From contig JAFRAJ010000050.1 in NCBI GenBank assembly GCA_017405465.1, positions 1 to 64,000 of the forward strand: a stretch of 64,000 bases of DNA, given 5' to 3'. The first letter of the stretch is position 1; every line of letters begins with the position of its first letter. The translations under genes were made by a program, and so were the position numbers. Source of the stretch: Oscillospiraceae bacterium (lineage in GTDB: Bacteria; Bacillota; Clostridia; Oscillospirales; Ruminococcaceae). The notes under the pieces are model-generated. The model was not told the origin of the DNA. It did not search any database and saw nothing but the letters and a program-made list of their open reading frames with translations. This document shows positions 24,791-33,995 of the stretch, piece by piece.

Positions 24791-25012
24791 ATGATCTCGA
24801 TGATTTTTACAATATTGATGCTGGCGATCTTCGGACGCCTTCTGTTCTTCGCCATCAGACTCGCATGGGGATTTGCAAGAGTTACTCTTTCACTGATACT
24901 TCTTCCCCTGGGACTGATCGGACTGGTACTGAAGGGACTGATCAAGCTTGCACTTCCGGTGCTCATAGTTATCGGAATAATCTCACTCTTAACTGTTCCT
25001 TCCAGGGACTAA
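24791..25012 (+). CDS. Small hydrophobic membrane protein
   Basis: 73 residues, almost entirely hydrophobic, with two to three possible membrane segments and hardly any charge. AGGAGG is nine bases before the ATG, and a terminator follows, so it is expressed alone. Function unknown. Confidence 0.7.
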   Translation: MISMIFTILMLAIFGRLLFFAIRLAWGFARVTLSLILLPLGLIGLVLKGLIKLALPVLIVIGIISLLTVPSRD

Positions 25013-25030
25013 CAGAACTCTGATCGATCG

Positions 25031-25056
25031 GCTGCGGCAGTTACCGCAGCCTTTTT
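25031..25056 (+). terminator. Intrinsic terminator
   Basis: GCTGCGG pairs with CCGCAGC over a 6-nt loop, followed by CTTTTTC, directly after the small membrane protein gene. Confidence 0.9.
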
Positions 25057-25139
25057 CAGTTTTCACAGTTTATTCTCGGACAACATCAGATCATCATGAT
25101 ATGATTAAATCAGTGATCACCCTACAGGAGGCAATGACA

Positions 25140-25772
25140 ATGAGCAGGATCATAGGAATAAACGGAAGCCCCAGGGCAAACTGGAACAGTGCAAAATTGC
25201 TCGACAGCGCTCTTCAGGGGGCTAAGGATAACGGAGCAGATGTCAGGAGGATAGATCTATACAGCCTAAACTATACGGGCTGCAGAAGCTGCTTCGCATG
25301 TAAACTGCTTGGTTCTCCTACTTTTGGAAGATGTGCTATTAATGATGATCTGAAACCTGTGCTGGAAGACATCCTTTCAGCCGATGGTCTTATCATCTCC
25401 TCACCAATCTATTTCGGTTCTGCTCCTGGAATGGTAAGAAGTTTCTGCGAACGTCTGTGGTTTCCAAGTCACACTTACAGCACTGACGGATCAGTAGCGT
25501 ACGATCTTCATCTCAAAGTTGGTCTTATGTACTCGATGAACGTTCCTTCCGACAGTTTCTATACTGACTTTATAGAATCGGAAAAAGAGAAGTTCTCATC
25601 GATGGTCGGTCCTACCGCAGTGTTCTCTGCAGTAGATACTCTTCAGTTCAGCGACTATTCAAAATATGCCAGTGCTGCCTTCAATGCAGAACACAAGAAG
25701 CAGCACTACGAAGAATCGTTCCCTGAAGATCTTTCCAGAGCGTATGAATTCGGTCGCTCTCTGCTTGGCTGA
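25140..25772 (+). CDS. NADPH-dependent FMN reductase / iron-sulfur flavoprotein family
   Basis: 210 residues with a flavodoxin-like fold. GINGSPRANWNSAKLLD near the N-terminus is the FMN phosphate loop; GCRSCFACKLLGSPTFGRCAINDD (about 47-70) gives the clustered Cys of the Fe-S flavoprotein group; SSPIYFGSAPGMVRSFCERL is the conserved isoalloxazine loop. Likely a cytosolic electron-transfer flavoprotein. The ATG at 25140 was chosen because CAGGAGG is eight bases upstream; an ATG six bases earlier is too close. Confidence 0.88.
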   Translation: MSRIIGINGSPRANWNSAKLLDSALQGAKDNGADVRRIDLYSLNYTGCRSCFACKLLGSPTFGRCAINDDLKPVLEDILSADGLIISSPIYFGSAPGMVRSFCERLWFPSHTYSTDGSVAYDLHLKVGLMYSMNVPSDSFYTDFIESEKEKFSSMVGPTAVFSAVDTLQFSDYSKYASAAFNAEHKKQHYEESFPEDLSRAYEFGRSLLG

Positions 25773-25791
25773 TCCTTTATGGAGAGTTGCA

Positions 25792-26946
25792 ATGTCAAAA
25801 GGAAATGTACTGGTTATCGGTAATTCGGGTGTCGGTAAATCTACTCTGATCAATTCAGTTCTGGGAGAAGAATGTGCCGTTACCGGATATGGTACGACGG
25901 GAACAACACAGGAGCTCAGCATATACGAAAACGACAGCGTCCCGTTTCGTCTGATCGATACTGTAGGTTTTGAGCCCTCTTTCAGGAAAGCTTCAAAAGC
26001 TGTCCGCTCCGTTAAAAAATGGTCAAGAGAAAGTGCTCTAGACGGACATGAAGAATCCAGGATAAGTGTTATATGGTGCTGTGTGGAAGGAACTTCCAGA
26101 AAACTTTTCCCTGACACCATAAAGACCATGGCTAAGGCCATTTCGATGTGGCCCTCTGTACCTGTCATAGCTGTGATAACAAAATCATACTCTGTTCCTG
26201 AGCGCAGAGAGAACATCATGATGGTCCATGAAGCGTTCTCTTCTTATAAAAAGATGTCAGGAAGGGTCCGGCGTATTATACCTGTCGTAGCAATGACATA
26301 CCGGCTCAACGATGAAGCCTCTGCACCTCCTGAAGGCATCACTGATCTTATTGAAGCAACAAATGATCTTTTACCGGAAGGAATAAGAGCATCCAGTCAT
26401 GATATCTCGAAATACAAGCTAAGCCGTAAAAGAGCTTTTGCACACAGTGCAGTAGGTTTAGCTGCGACTGGAGCAGCAGTTGTCGGGGCTGTTCCGATTC
26501 CATTCCCTGATGCGGTCATCCTGACTCCTCTCGAAGTCTCAGAAATCAATACTATCTCCAGGATCTACGGAATAGACCGCAGTGACAAACTTGTTAAATT
26601 CGTAGACTCTATCGTTGAAGTTGGCACTGTCAGTACAGTAGCTAGAGCAGCGGTAAATGCCTTAAAATCCATTCCCGGTATCAATGCTGCAGCCTCTGCT
26701 GTTAATGCTGTGATCGCAGGAAGTATCGTTGCAGCTATTGGAGAGAGTTCAATCTTTGCTTTTGAACAGATCAGCTCAGGCGATCGCAGTATTGCCGATC
26801 TGGAATGGGTGAAGTCGCTGACTGAGAGCAATCTCTCCGGTCAGTTCATCAGCAAGGTAACTGACGCTGTCCGTTCTCTTAACGGACAGCAGGACCCCGG
26901 TAAGATCGCGGAGACCGTGATAAAGCTTTTCACTAAATATATATAA
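25792..26946 (+). CDS. GTPase with DUF697-type C-terminal domain
   Basis: 384 residues. G1 is GNSGVGKST (about 9-17), G3-like DTVGFE (about 58-63), G4-like VITKSYS. After about residue 200 come two hydrophobic Ala/Gly-rich segments (AVGLAATGAAVVGAVPIPFPDAVILTPLE and AAASAVNAVIAGSIVAAIGE) typical of DUF697, which inserts into or lies along membranes. This resembles YeeP/YcjF-type GTPases of unknown role. GGAGAG precedes the ATG. It runs 12 bases ahead of the SMI1/KNR4 gene. Confidence 0.82.
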   Translation: MSKGNVLVIGNSGVGKSTLINSVLGEECAVTGYGTTGTTQELSIYENDSVPFRLIDTVGFEPSFRKASKAVRSVKKWSRESALDGHEESRISVIWCCVEGTSRKLFPDTIKTMAKAISMWPSVPVIAVITKSYSVPERRENIMMVHEAFSSYKKMSGRVRRIIPVVAMTYRLNDEASAPPEGITDLIEATNDLLPEGIRASSHDISKYKLSRKRAFAHSAVGLAATGAAVVGAVPIPFPDAVILTPLEVSEINTISRIYGIDRSDKLVKFVDSIVEVGTVSTVARAAVNALKSIPGINAAASAVNAVIAGSIVAAIGESSIFAFEQISSGDRSIADLEWVKSLTESNLSGQFISKVTDAVRSLNGQQDPGKIAETVIKLFTKYI

Positions 26947-26958
26947 AGGACATCATAA

Positions 26959-27390
26959 ATGACTGAGATAGAACGCAACATAGAAAGAATCCTTGAAAAT
27001 GAAGAAGAAGTATTTCATGACTCTTTCAGTTATATTGTGCCTGATGAGGATATGCTCCGCAAAGCTGAGGCAAGGCTCGGATTCCGGATCCCTGAGCAGT
27101 ATCTGTGGTTTCTGAAAAAATACGGCAGCGGAGGATTGCTGTTCGATTTCCTTGGATTTGATCAAAGCGGCAACTGTCACTTTGCTGATGTGACAGAAGA
27201 GATGCGGTTGTCCGGTCTTCCGGATTGGATGCTTGTAATAGAAGACTGCGGTGAATTTGTAAATGCAATAGATGTCAGGAGCGGTAAGGTCATATCGTTC
27301 AGTCCTGATGACGGAGAAGGCGCTATAGAAGAGAACGATACTTTCTGTGACTATTTTCTTGAATGTATCGTCAATGCTTTGGAACAGTGA
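26959..27390 (+). CDS. SMI1/KNR4 family protein
   Basis: 143 residues with the SMI1/KNR4 fold: LRKAEARLGFRIPEQYLWFLKKYGSGGL (about 34-60) and VFSFSPDD-like C-terminal blocks. In bacteria such proteins often serve as immunity proteins against toxins of contact-dependent systems, but many stand alone. No toxin gene is seen next to it; its neighbour is a GTPase. AAAGGA lies before the ATG. Confidence 0.8.
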   Translation: MTEIERNIERILENEEEVFHDSFSYIVPDEDMLRKAEARLGFRIPEQYLWFLKKYGSGGLLFDFLGFDQSGNCHFADVTEEMRLSGLPDWMLVIEDCGEFVNAIDVRSGKVISFSPDDGEGAIEENDTFCDYFLECIVNALEQ

Positions 27391-27436
27391 TCATCCTTGA
27401 TCATCAGGAACAGTCCGAACCCTTTTTAGTATAGTA

Positions 27437-27466
27437 TTGACTTAAAGTGCCTCTACAGAGTATGAT
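27437..27466 (+). promoter_or_regulatory. Promoter of TetR-family gene
   Basis: TTGACT (27437-27442) and TATGAT (27461-27466) are 18 bases apart, about 50 bases before the ATG. Confidence 0.6.
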
Positions 27467-27514
27467 TTCTCTAAATATATAAGTGTTTTCTTTTTTGAAT
27501 AGTGGGTTATAAAA

Positions 27515-28057
27515 ATGGATAATCAGAGAGTCAGACTTACGAAACGGCTCCTTAAGGAAGCCCTGATCTCACTCATGCAGACGACTCCTTTTGACAGGAT
27601 CACCGTTAAAAAGCTGTGTGAAGAAGCAGGCATAAACAGGACCACTTTCTACCTTCATTACACTGATACCAATAAGCTTCTTACTGAGATAGAAGATGAT
27701 CTTATTGGATTTGCTATCAGTATCGTAAACGATCATGTTATTGGAAATCCAAGCAGTGCAGAGATATTCAGTCTTTTGAATTTCGTGCAGGCTAATCTGC
27801 TCACTTTCAAGATTCTGTTATCATTTGAAGGTTCGGATAGTTTCGTTCAAAGGTCTGCGGACGAAATAGTAAGAAGTATTAAGGAGCGTTTCCCGGAGAC
27901 TGTTCCTAATGAAAAAAAGGAACTTCTCATGCATTTTGCTTTAGTTGGCGCTTTGGCGCTTATCCACGAGTGGGTCAATTCCGATCTTAGACTGATGCCG
28001 GAAGAGATGGCTGAAATACTGGATAAGATGTATCACTGCATTATTCAAACTACATGA
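27515..28057 (+). CDS. TetR/AcrR family transcriptional regulator
   Basis: 180 residues. The N-terminal DNA-binding domain is clear: RLTKRLLKEALISLMQTTPFDRITVKKLCEEAGINRTTFYLHYTDTNKLL (about 6-56), with the TTFYLHY recognition helix. The rest is the helical ligand-binding part. The closest efflux-type gene is the convergent MFS transporter beyond two hairpins, so a regulatory link is possible but not shown. Confidence 0.88.
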   Translation: MDNQRVRLTKRLLKEALISLMQTTPFDRITVKKLCEEAGINRTTFYLHYTDTNKLLTEIEDDLIGFAISIVNDHVIGNPSSAEIFSLLNFVQANLLTFKILLSFEGSDSFVQRSADEIVRSIKERFPETVPNEKKELLMHFALVGALALIHEWVNSDLRLMPEEMAEILDKMYHCIIQTT

Positions 28058-28114
28058 GAGACATGCATCAAATTATATAGATGCAAAACCGATACATTTG
28101 ATCAAACTAAAACT

Positions 28115-28159
28115 AGACTGGTCTTATTTAAAATGATGAGACCAGTCTTTCTTTTTATT
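28115..28159 (+). terminator. Intrinsic terminator
   Basis: AGACTGGTCT pairs perfectly with AGACCAGTCT over a 14-nt loop, followed by TTCTTTTTATT, downstream of the TetR gene. Confidence 0.85.
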
Positions 28160-28260
28160 AGAACTCATTCCATGTACAGCTATATCTTCCAAAAGAAAAC
28201 ACTCATTGTTCCACGTGACATTTATAAAATCCATCCTACTAGAAACTACACAGAATTCGA

Positions 28261-28316
28261 AAACTCCCTTCCGCTTTAAGGTTGAATGATCTCAATCTTT
28301 AGGAAGGGAGTGTTTC
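28261..28316 (-). terminator. Long hairpin, probable terminator of MFS gene
   Basis: ACTCCCTTCC pairs with GGAAGGGAGT, and inside it TAAGGTTGA pairs with TCAATCTTT through wobbles. On the minus strand it is followed by TTTTCG. It lies 56 bases past the MFS stop. Apart from this and the hairpin near 28130, I see nothing in the 314-bp gap. Confidence 0.6.
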
Positions 28317-28371
28317 TAACTGTAATCTGCTATCTGGAAATAAGTGTCAATCTGTAATTTGACTACGTAAT

Positions 28372-29544
28372 TCAGCACATAACTCCGTACTTTTTGTAAT
28401 CTGATTTCCATTTGATCGTAAAGATCGTAACGCCAAGCACGAGAAGAATAAGCGCATACCCTCTGAACATGATCTCGTATCCGTAATGCTCAGCAACATA
28501 TCCTCCGATAATAGGCGCCAGAGCATTTCCGACGTCAGCTCCTATAAAGCATGTGCTGCTGACCACTCCCGCTTTCTCTCTGCCGATCATCTTAAGCGAA
28601 GTGGACTGGATCGCAGGAGATCCGGATCCCTGTCCTATAGCTTTGAGAATCCCCGCGATAACGACGGCAGTAAGAGTATTTGCGCCGCTTAGGATAAAGA
28701 AAGCCACACTGGCGATAACAAGAGAAGGATAAAGAACTATACGGAGTCCTTTCCTGTCTACTATTTTCCCGGAGATCGGTCGGATCATAAACATAACGAT
28801 TGAATACGCAGTAAAGAACATGCTTACGTTCTCTATGCCGCGGTGTTCGCCAAAGACAACAAGCATGGATGTGATCAGTCCGTTTCCTGCGCTGAAAAGA
28901 GCAAGTACGCACGCGTATGGGATCAGTCTCATTGAGATAAAATCGTTGATATCAAACTTCTTGGGGCCGGTGCTCTCTGCTTTCGTATATGGGATAAAGC
29001 AGAAGATCACCATTCCGATCATCGTGATACCTGCTGCGATAAAGAACGACATCGCATATCCGTATCTGTCAACGATGAAAGTACCCAGATTCGGTCCGAC
29101 AGACTGAGAGACGATAGTGCTCAGTGCCATCCAACCCATTCCCTCTCCCAGTTTGTCTCTCGGAATAAACATTGAGTTGAATGCCATCATGGCGACTCCG
29201 TTGAAGGAGAACGCGATCCCCTGAAGGAGTCTGCAGATCACAAGACCGGTGACTGACTTGACCTGAGTCATTCCCAGTATGCAGCAGATCGATACTATAT
29301 TGGCTATCAGGATTATCCTTTTTCTGCTGAACATATCAGCCGCACGTCCTGCAAAAGGACGCAGCACAAGAGCCGATACGGAAAGCAGAGATGCTATCGT
29401 AGTCGCAATGGTAAGAGGCGCTCCGAGGCTCAGCGCAAACTTTGTTATAAAGGGAGTGACCATATAGGATGCTGAGTTTATGAAGATGCTAAGGACCAGG
29501 ATCATAATATACGATCTGTTCCAAAGTTTGGTTTCCTCATGCAT
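28372..29544 (-). CDS. MFS transporter
   Basis: 390 residues with 12 hydrophobic segments. The loop 2-3 motif is present as RPFAGRAADMFSRKR (about 62-76) and repeated in the second half as RPISGKIVDRKGLR. Probably a drug/proton or metabolite/proton antiporter; substrate unknown. The ATG at 29544 is the plausible start because transport segments begin soon after, although GGAGG is about 14 bases away. The alternative GTG at 29586 has no ribosome site. Confidence 0.88.
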   Translation of the reverse strand: MHEETKLWNRSYIMILVLSIFINSASYMVTPFITKFALSLGAPLTIATTIASLLSVSALVLRPFAGRAADMFSRKRIILIANIVSICCILGMTQVKSVTGLVICRLLQGIAFSFNGVAMMAFNSMFIPRDKLGEGMGWMALSTIVSQSVGPNLGTFIVDRYGYAMSFFIAAGITMIGMVIFCFIPYTKAESTGPKKFDINDFISMRLIPYACVLALFSAGNGLITSMLVVFGEHRGIENVSMFFTAYSIVMFMIRPISGKIVDRKGLRIVLYPSLVIASVAFFILSGANTLTAVVIAGILKAIGQGSGSPAIQSTSLKMIGREKAGVVSSTCFIGADVGNALAPIIGGYVAEHYGYEIMFRGYALILLVLGVTIFTIKWKSDYKKYGVMC

Positions 29545-29639
29545 GGTGTGATAGTTGTCCTCCGTTTTTCTTTCTTTTATATACACAACTTATTGATTTT
29601 ATCATAATGGCATTAGGCTCTCAACAGAAACAGATGCTC

Positions 29640-30521
29640 TCAGCCCGTTCTTCTCAGAGTCTTTCCGTCGCTGAAAAAAGTAATAGTTCCTGATTCATCA
29701 GTCCTTATAATCTCCGCTCCGATAGATTCCAGTTTGCTTATGACATTCTCAGAAGGGTGACCGTGTTCATTATCCTTCCCGACTGATATAACGCAGTATT
29801 TGGGAGACACCTCCCTCAGGAAATAATAATAACTGGATGCCCCGCTCCCGTGATGCCCTGCTTTCAGGAGGTCCGCGTCAAGATCATAGTCTGAATCCAT
29901 CATATCCAGTTCCGCTTCGTATCCTGCATCTCCGGTCAGCAGGACGGAAGTGTCACCGTATCGGATCCTGAGAACGAGAGACATGTCGTTCATCTCTCCA
30001 TATTCTCTTGACGGACTGATCACTGTTACTTCTGCGTTTCCCAGTGAGAAGACGTATCCCGCAGAAACAGCCTTAAGCGTAACGCCCTGATCTTTCAGTC
30101 TTCTCAAAAAAGACTCAAAGGATCTTGAGTCAAATTCATCAGTACAGCATATTGCTTCCTGTGTTTTTGCGTAACTCAATGCGCCTGAAAGCCCTCCCAC
30201 ATGGTCTGAATGCGGATGCGTGCACACCACATACTTCAGAACATCTATATCCCTTGCCTTCAGGAAAGAGTAGATCATATCGGAATACTCGGGAAGTCCT
30301 CCATCCACCATCATGGACTCACCGTCTGCGGTAACGAATATCGCATCTCCTTCACCCACATCCAGAAATACGATCTCCATTCCTGCCGCATCATCCGGCA
30401 GATTATCTTTCCAAGGCCAGCTTATCAGTCCGGCATGTATGCAAACGAGCAGTATCATGGCAGCGGCGCAGATAAAAAGCGTCGTTGCTGCAAATATCCT
30501 TCTTGCCCGTTCTTTTCTCAA
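29640..30521 (-). CDS. ComEC/Rec2-type metallo-beta-lactamase-fold hydrolase
   Basis: 293 residues. One membrane segment (about 10-30), then an external MBL domain: VFLDVGEGDAIFV, the zinc motif HPHSDHVGG, GDAGYEAE and GHHGSG, ending with ISVGKDNEHGHPSENVISKL. This is the stand-alone C-terminal domain of ComEC-type proteins, which degrade one DNA strand during uptake; stand-alone forms are of uncertain role. I set the start at a TTG behind AGGAGG, two bases past the previous stop. Confidence 0.85.
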   Translation of the reverse strand: MRKERARRIFAATTLFICAAAMILLVCIHAGLISWPWKDNLPDDAAGMEIVFLDVGEGDAIFVTADGESMMVDGGLPEYSDMIYSFLKARDIDVLKYVVCTHPHSDHVGGLSGALSYAKTQEAICCTDEFDSRSFESFLRRLKDQGVTLKAVSAGYVFSLGNAEVTVISPSREYGEMNDMSLVLRIRYGDTSVLLTGDAGYEAELDMMDSDYDLDADLLKAGHHGSGASSYYYFLREVSPKYCVISVGKDNEHGHPSENVISKLESIGAEIIRTDESGTITFFSDGKTLRRTG

Positions 30522-30522
30522 A

Positions 30523-31182
30523 TCACTGATCCTCCTGTGAAGTCCTGATGACCACGCTGATGAAAACGACCAGAGCTGCAAGCATGAGAACATGTCCGAA
30601 CAGTGCCCCGCTGCAAGGTACTCCAAGGATAATGACAGGTCTTCTGATTATCCCGTCAGCAAGTGTGGACATCAGCATCAGCAGCATACCGTACGCGATC
30701 GATTTCCTGATGCGGTCCCCGGTCCTGCTGTTATCGGAAAAGATCATCCATAGAATGCTCAGCACCGCCGGAACAGCGAAAACAAGAAAGAGCGGAGCCA
30801 GATCCGCTCCGAAGAAGATTTCCAGAAGCCCGTTGACCGCTGCAGTCAAGAACGCAAATACAGTAATGAGCTTTCTGTACCTTTCTTCTGTTTCTTTTCC
30901 TTTAATTATTCTGATCATCTGGAGCCAGAATCTTCTTACGAGCTCCGTTATGACGAGATACACGAAAGGCCAGATCAATCTGAGAGCATCATCCTTTATC
31001 CTTACAGCGTGAACGAAAACTCCAAGAAGCGCAGTAAAACACAGCAGGACAGATATCATCAGCCAGTTTTTCCTGATCTCTCCTTTTCCATTGCTTCTGG
31101 CTGCAGCAGCTGCCATGATCACGCCACACAGAAGCAGCGGTATATCAGAGAGACCTGATAACAGTTCAGCGCTTCTGTTCAT
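30523..31182 (-). CDS. Multi-pass membrane protein, unknown function
   Basis: 219 residues with about six hydrophobic segments and short basic loops. No family motif recognised. The start is an ATG preceded by GGAAAG, within the end of the Nudix gene. It lies immediately upstream of the MBL protein gene, and the two may work together at the membrane, which is only context. Confidence 0.65.
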   Translation of the reverse strand: MNRSAELLSGLSDIPLLLCGVIMAAAAARSNGKGEIRKNWLMISVLLCFTALLGVFVHAVRIKDDALRLIWPFVYLVITELVRRFWLQMIRIIKGKETEERYRKLITVFAFLTAAVNGLLEIFFGADLAPLFLVFAVPAVLSILWMIFSDNSRTGDRIRKSIAYGMLLMLMSTLADGIIRRPVIILGVPCSGALFGHVLMLAALVVFISVVIRTSQEDQ

Positions 31183-31843
31183 CTTCTTTCCACATTCCTG
31201 AAACGAAATATATAAGCGCTGCCCATGTATATACAGAATAGAAATTGCCGTTCGCATCTCTTCCCTCAGAGAGAACACGTCTGGCATCATCTACTGACAG
31301 CAGTTCATAGCCTTCAAAACGCTCTGAACCCTGAGCGCCTTTCTGCGAAAGCTCTTTTTCATCTTCCGAGTAGACGACAGCACATATAAGAGCATTGCAT
31401 TCATCGGTGAATCCCGGGCTGCTGAAGACCATCGGGCTGACTTCAAAAACACTGTCCGTGTCCTTGACCGTGACCCCGGTCTCCTCGAATATCTCCCTTA
31501 CGGCCGTGAACCTAAGAGCGTCCGGTCTCTCGCGGTCTTCGGGGTCTATAAGCCCTGCAGGAGGACTCAGCAAAAACTGCCCGGTCGGGTATCTGTACTC
31601 ATATTGCATGTAAAGACGCGGACCATTCTTCTCAGAGCACAGGATAAGAAAGCATGTCACCGCATCAGGAAGCATGCTCTTGAATTCATTGTCGGGTTTA
31701 ATGGCTATGATATCTTCAAGTTCTCTTCTGGTAGCGTCATAGTAATGTTTCCCTGGCGCATACTGAAGGTCAAAGACCTTGATGAACCTGGTCTCCAGCA
31801 GTGTTTCAACATTCTCTTTCTTTATCTCAGGCTTATCCGTCAT
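31166..31843 (-). CDS. Nudix hydrolase, ADP-ribose pyrophosphatase-like
   Basis: 225 residues. The Nudix box reads G-L-I-D-P...RFTAVREIFEETGVTV (about 98-127) with the REIFEETG core. A Pro-x-Gly block (SSPGFTDE) about 15 residues after the box fits ADP-ribose or nucleoside-diphosphate-sugar hydrolases. GAGGAGGG precedes the ATG, which overlaps the stop of the exonuclease gene by four bases. Confidence 0.88.
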   Translation of the reverse strand: MTDKPEIKKENVETLLETRFIKVFDLQYAPGKHYYDATRRELEDIIAIKPDNEFKSMLPDAVTCFLILCSEKNGPRLYMQYEYRYPTGQFLLSPPAGLIDPEDRERPDALRFTAVREIFEETGVTVKDTDSVFEVSPMVFSSPGFTDECNALICAVVYSEDEKELSQKGAQGSERFEGYELLSVDDARRVLSEGRDANGNFYSVYTWAALIYFVSGMWKEDEQKR

Positions 31844-32412
31844 TTCTGACCCTCCTCTGATGTATTCAGTATCTCCAGCGTGTCAGGACGCCATTTTTCA
31901 AAGACCAATGCTGTATTGATACAGTCATAAAGCGCATCGTGAGCACCTTTTATCCTGACTCCCATTATCTCTACAGCTCTGCTGAGAGAACACCTCTGTT
32001 CCTCATACAGATAGTCTCTGTCGAACTTCTCCTGCAGATCCACGAAAGACATTTCCTCCGGAAGATCTATTCCGTAAAGATCCGCGTTCTGTCTGAGCGC
32101 CTTCTCATCGGATGTTCCCCACTCGCCGAACAGCATATCACCGCCGCACCATTCGAGGAATTCCGGAAGGATCTCACTTAAAGGTTTCTGCATCCTAAGC
32201 TCCTCCTGAGATATTCTGGTGAGTTTTTTTACTGATGCAGAAAGCACTGGAATCTCGACCGGCCTTACTAGGCTGCGGTATCTGTCAGTCACTTTGAATC
32301 CGGCATCAGTCCTTACGGCACCGATCTCTATTATGTCTCCCACGAAATAATCAGGATCATCCTCATCGGCATTCACGGGACTCTGGTTCCATTCCAGATC
32401 TATGATTATCAT
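31840..32412 (-). CDS. DnaQ-like 3'-5' exonuclease
   Basis: 190 residues. The DEDD pattern is visible: IIIDLEWNQ (Exo I with Asp and Glu), then LFGEWGTSDEKAL (Exo II), then GAHDALYDCINTALVF (Exo III with His and Asp). Likely acts on RNA or DNA ends; KapD-type relatives are common in Firmicutes. The ATG at 32412 has GGAG six bases upstream. Operon with the Nudix gene. Confidence 0.85.
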   Translation of the reverse strand: MIIIDLEWNQSPVNADEDDPDYFVGDIIEIGAVRTDAGFKVTDRYRSLVRPVEIPVLSASVKKLTRISQEELRMQKPLSEILPEFLEWCGGDMLFGEWGTSDEKALRQNADLYGIDLPEEMSFVDLQEKFDRDYLYEEQRCSLSRAVEIMGVRIKGAHDALYDCINTALVFEKWRPDTLEILNTSEEGQK

Positions 32413-32565
32413 CTTTTTCTCCATAGTGTTTCTATTCCGCAAGATATTATACTTTATAGCCCCTATTTCGTCATATTTATTGTTTAGCGTCTGCAGTTTA
32501 CTGTGTTATACTTTGCTCACAAGGGTGATCAGTCACCGAAACATCTAATGACAGGAGATAATAAA

Positions 32566-32982
32566 ATGGCTAGAAAAAGAAGAAGAGGTCTGGGTGGGCT
32601 TATCGGAAAGCTCGCGGTGGCTGTCGGACTCGCTGCAGTAGTTTCCAACCTTGAGAAGGAAGCTAAAGAGGAAGGCAGAGACATCACTGATGTAGCAGCC
32701 GATAAAGTCAACAACTTCGTAGACAGCGTAAAATCCGGCGAACTTCAGAAGAACGTTCTAGATAAGGCCGACAAGGTCATCAACGGAACGAAGGAGAGCA
32801 TCAACAAGACAGTAGAATCCGTAAAATCCGGAGAGATCAAGGATAAAGCCGATCAGGTAGTGGATAAGGCTACTGAGATGGTTGACAACCTCAGAGACGG
32901 TGTAGTCGATCTGTTTGACGGTACCGGTACAAATGCGCCGGAAGAGACTGAAAACGATTCCGAAAACGCCCCGGAAGAATAA
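32566..32982 (+). CDS. Coiled-coil protein with VxSVKSGE repeats
   Basis: 138 residues. A basic start and one short hydrophobic stretch (LIGKLAVAVGLAAVVS) are followed by amphipathic helix with two copies of V-D/E-SVKSGE-L/I (about 53-60 and 85-92) and repeated DKADKV/DKADQV units, then an acidic tail. The pattern is like YtxH or apolipophorin-type stress proteins that lie on membranes. Function unknown. AGGAG precedes the ATG and a strong terminator follows. Confidence 0.7.
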   Translation: MARKRRRGLGGLIGKLAVAVGLAAVVSNLEKEAKEEGRDITDVAADKVNNFVDSVKSGELQKNVLDKADKVINGTKESINKTVESVKSGEIKDKADQVVDKATEMVDNLRDGVVDLFDGTGTNAPEETENDSENAPEE

Positions 32983-33003
32983 TTTCTCTAGAAAATGACC
33001 GAA

Positions 33004-33029
33004 AGCGCGCCAGACGGCGCGCTTTTTTG
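33004..33029 (+). terminator. Intrinsic terminator
   Basis: AGCGCGCC pairs with GGCGCGCT over a 4-nt loop, followed by T6, directly after the coiled-coil protein gene. Confidence 0.92.
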
Positions 33030-33212
33030 TGTATCATAATAATTTGCATTATGTTTTTGTGTACTATTTACATATTTTATTGATATAGTTATAATATTTT
33101 ATTAATTAATGACATATTGGTTCATTTTTTCATGATGCATCTTCATAGTCATGAAAAAGTCCTGCTCGTTACAGGCAGACATAGTTCTTACAATCAAAGA
33201 AAGGAGAGCTGC

Positions 33213-33863
33213 ATGACACTTCAGGAAGCGATCATATCAAGACACTCAGTAAGGAAATATCAGGACAGACCCATTTCAAACATCGCCAGATTCATACTGG
33301 AAGAATGCATAGCAAAGTGCAATGCTGAATCCGGGCTTCATATCCAGCTCGTTACAGACGAACGCAAAGCGCTGGGTCTGATGTTCAAAGGCGTATCTAA
33401 CTACATTGTATTGGCAGGAAATGATTCAGAAGATCTCGACGAACTTTGCGGATATTATGGAGAACGGATCGTACTGTTCGTGCAGCAGCTCGGGCTCAAT
33501 ACATGCTGGGCCGGATTCAGTGCAGCAAACATCATCAGGGCTTTCCGTCTTGAAAAGGGAGAGAGATACTGCATCTGCATAGCTGTCGGTTACGGAGAGA
33601 ATCAGGGCAGTCCGCGAAGTTCAAAATATTTTGATGATGTGGCCAAAGTAACCGGTGATGTTCCCTCTTGGTTTCGCAGCGGAGTAGAAGCTGCTCTGCT
33701 GGCACCAACAGCAAGGAATCAGCAGGCTTTCAGATTTGAGCTCCTCGAGGATGAAAAAGTAAGGGCCGTTTCGAATTGGGCTCCCTTTTCAAAAGTGGAT
33801 CTCGGCATCGTGAAATATCATTTTGAGATCGGTTCAGGAAAGGACAGTTCCGTGTGGGCTTGA
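33213..33863 (+). CDS. Nitroreductase family protein
   Basis: 216 residues. The family start SRHSVRKYQDRPIS (about 9-22) supplies FMN-binding Arg residues, and GLNTCWAGFSAANIIRAF (about 95-112) and ALLAPTARNQQAFRFEL are further FMN and dimer blocks. Cytosolic flavoenzyme of unknown substrate. The ATG follows AAAGGAG by six bases; in-frame upstream codons are not coding-like. Confidence 0.85.
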   Translation: MTLQEAIISRHSVRKYQDRPISNIARFILEECIAKCNAESGLHIQLVTDERKALGLMFKGVSNYIVLAGNDSEDLDELCGYYGERIVLFVQQLGLNTCWAGFSAANIIRAFRLEKGERYCICIAVGYGENQGSPRSSKYFDDVAKVTGDVPSWFRSGVEAALLAPTARNQQAFRFELLEDEKVRAVSNWAPFSKVDLGIVKYHFEIGSGKDSSVWA

Positions 33864-33881
33864 AATCGACTTCCAATGACC

Positions 33882-33910
33882 GGACATCCTTGCGGATGTC
33901 CTTTTCTTTT
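33882..33910 (+). terminator. Intrinsic terminator
   Basis: GGACATCC pairs with GGATGTCC over a 4-nt loop, followed by TTTTCTTTT. Confidence 0.9.
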
Positions 33911-33995
33911 AGGTTTAGCCATATTTGGTTCTCAATGCTGTGATACAATTACAAATGCCTATTCTACAGGTAATATAATTGTTTGGAGAGCAAAT

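Noticed and set aside
25792..27390. Complete toxin-immunity locus around the SMI1/KNR4 gene
   Set aside because: No polymorphic toxin, secretion signal or cysteine/nuclease toxin domain is found in the neighbouring genes.
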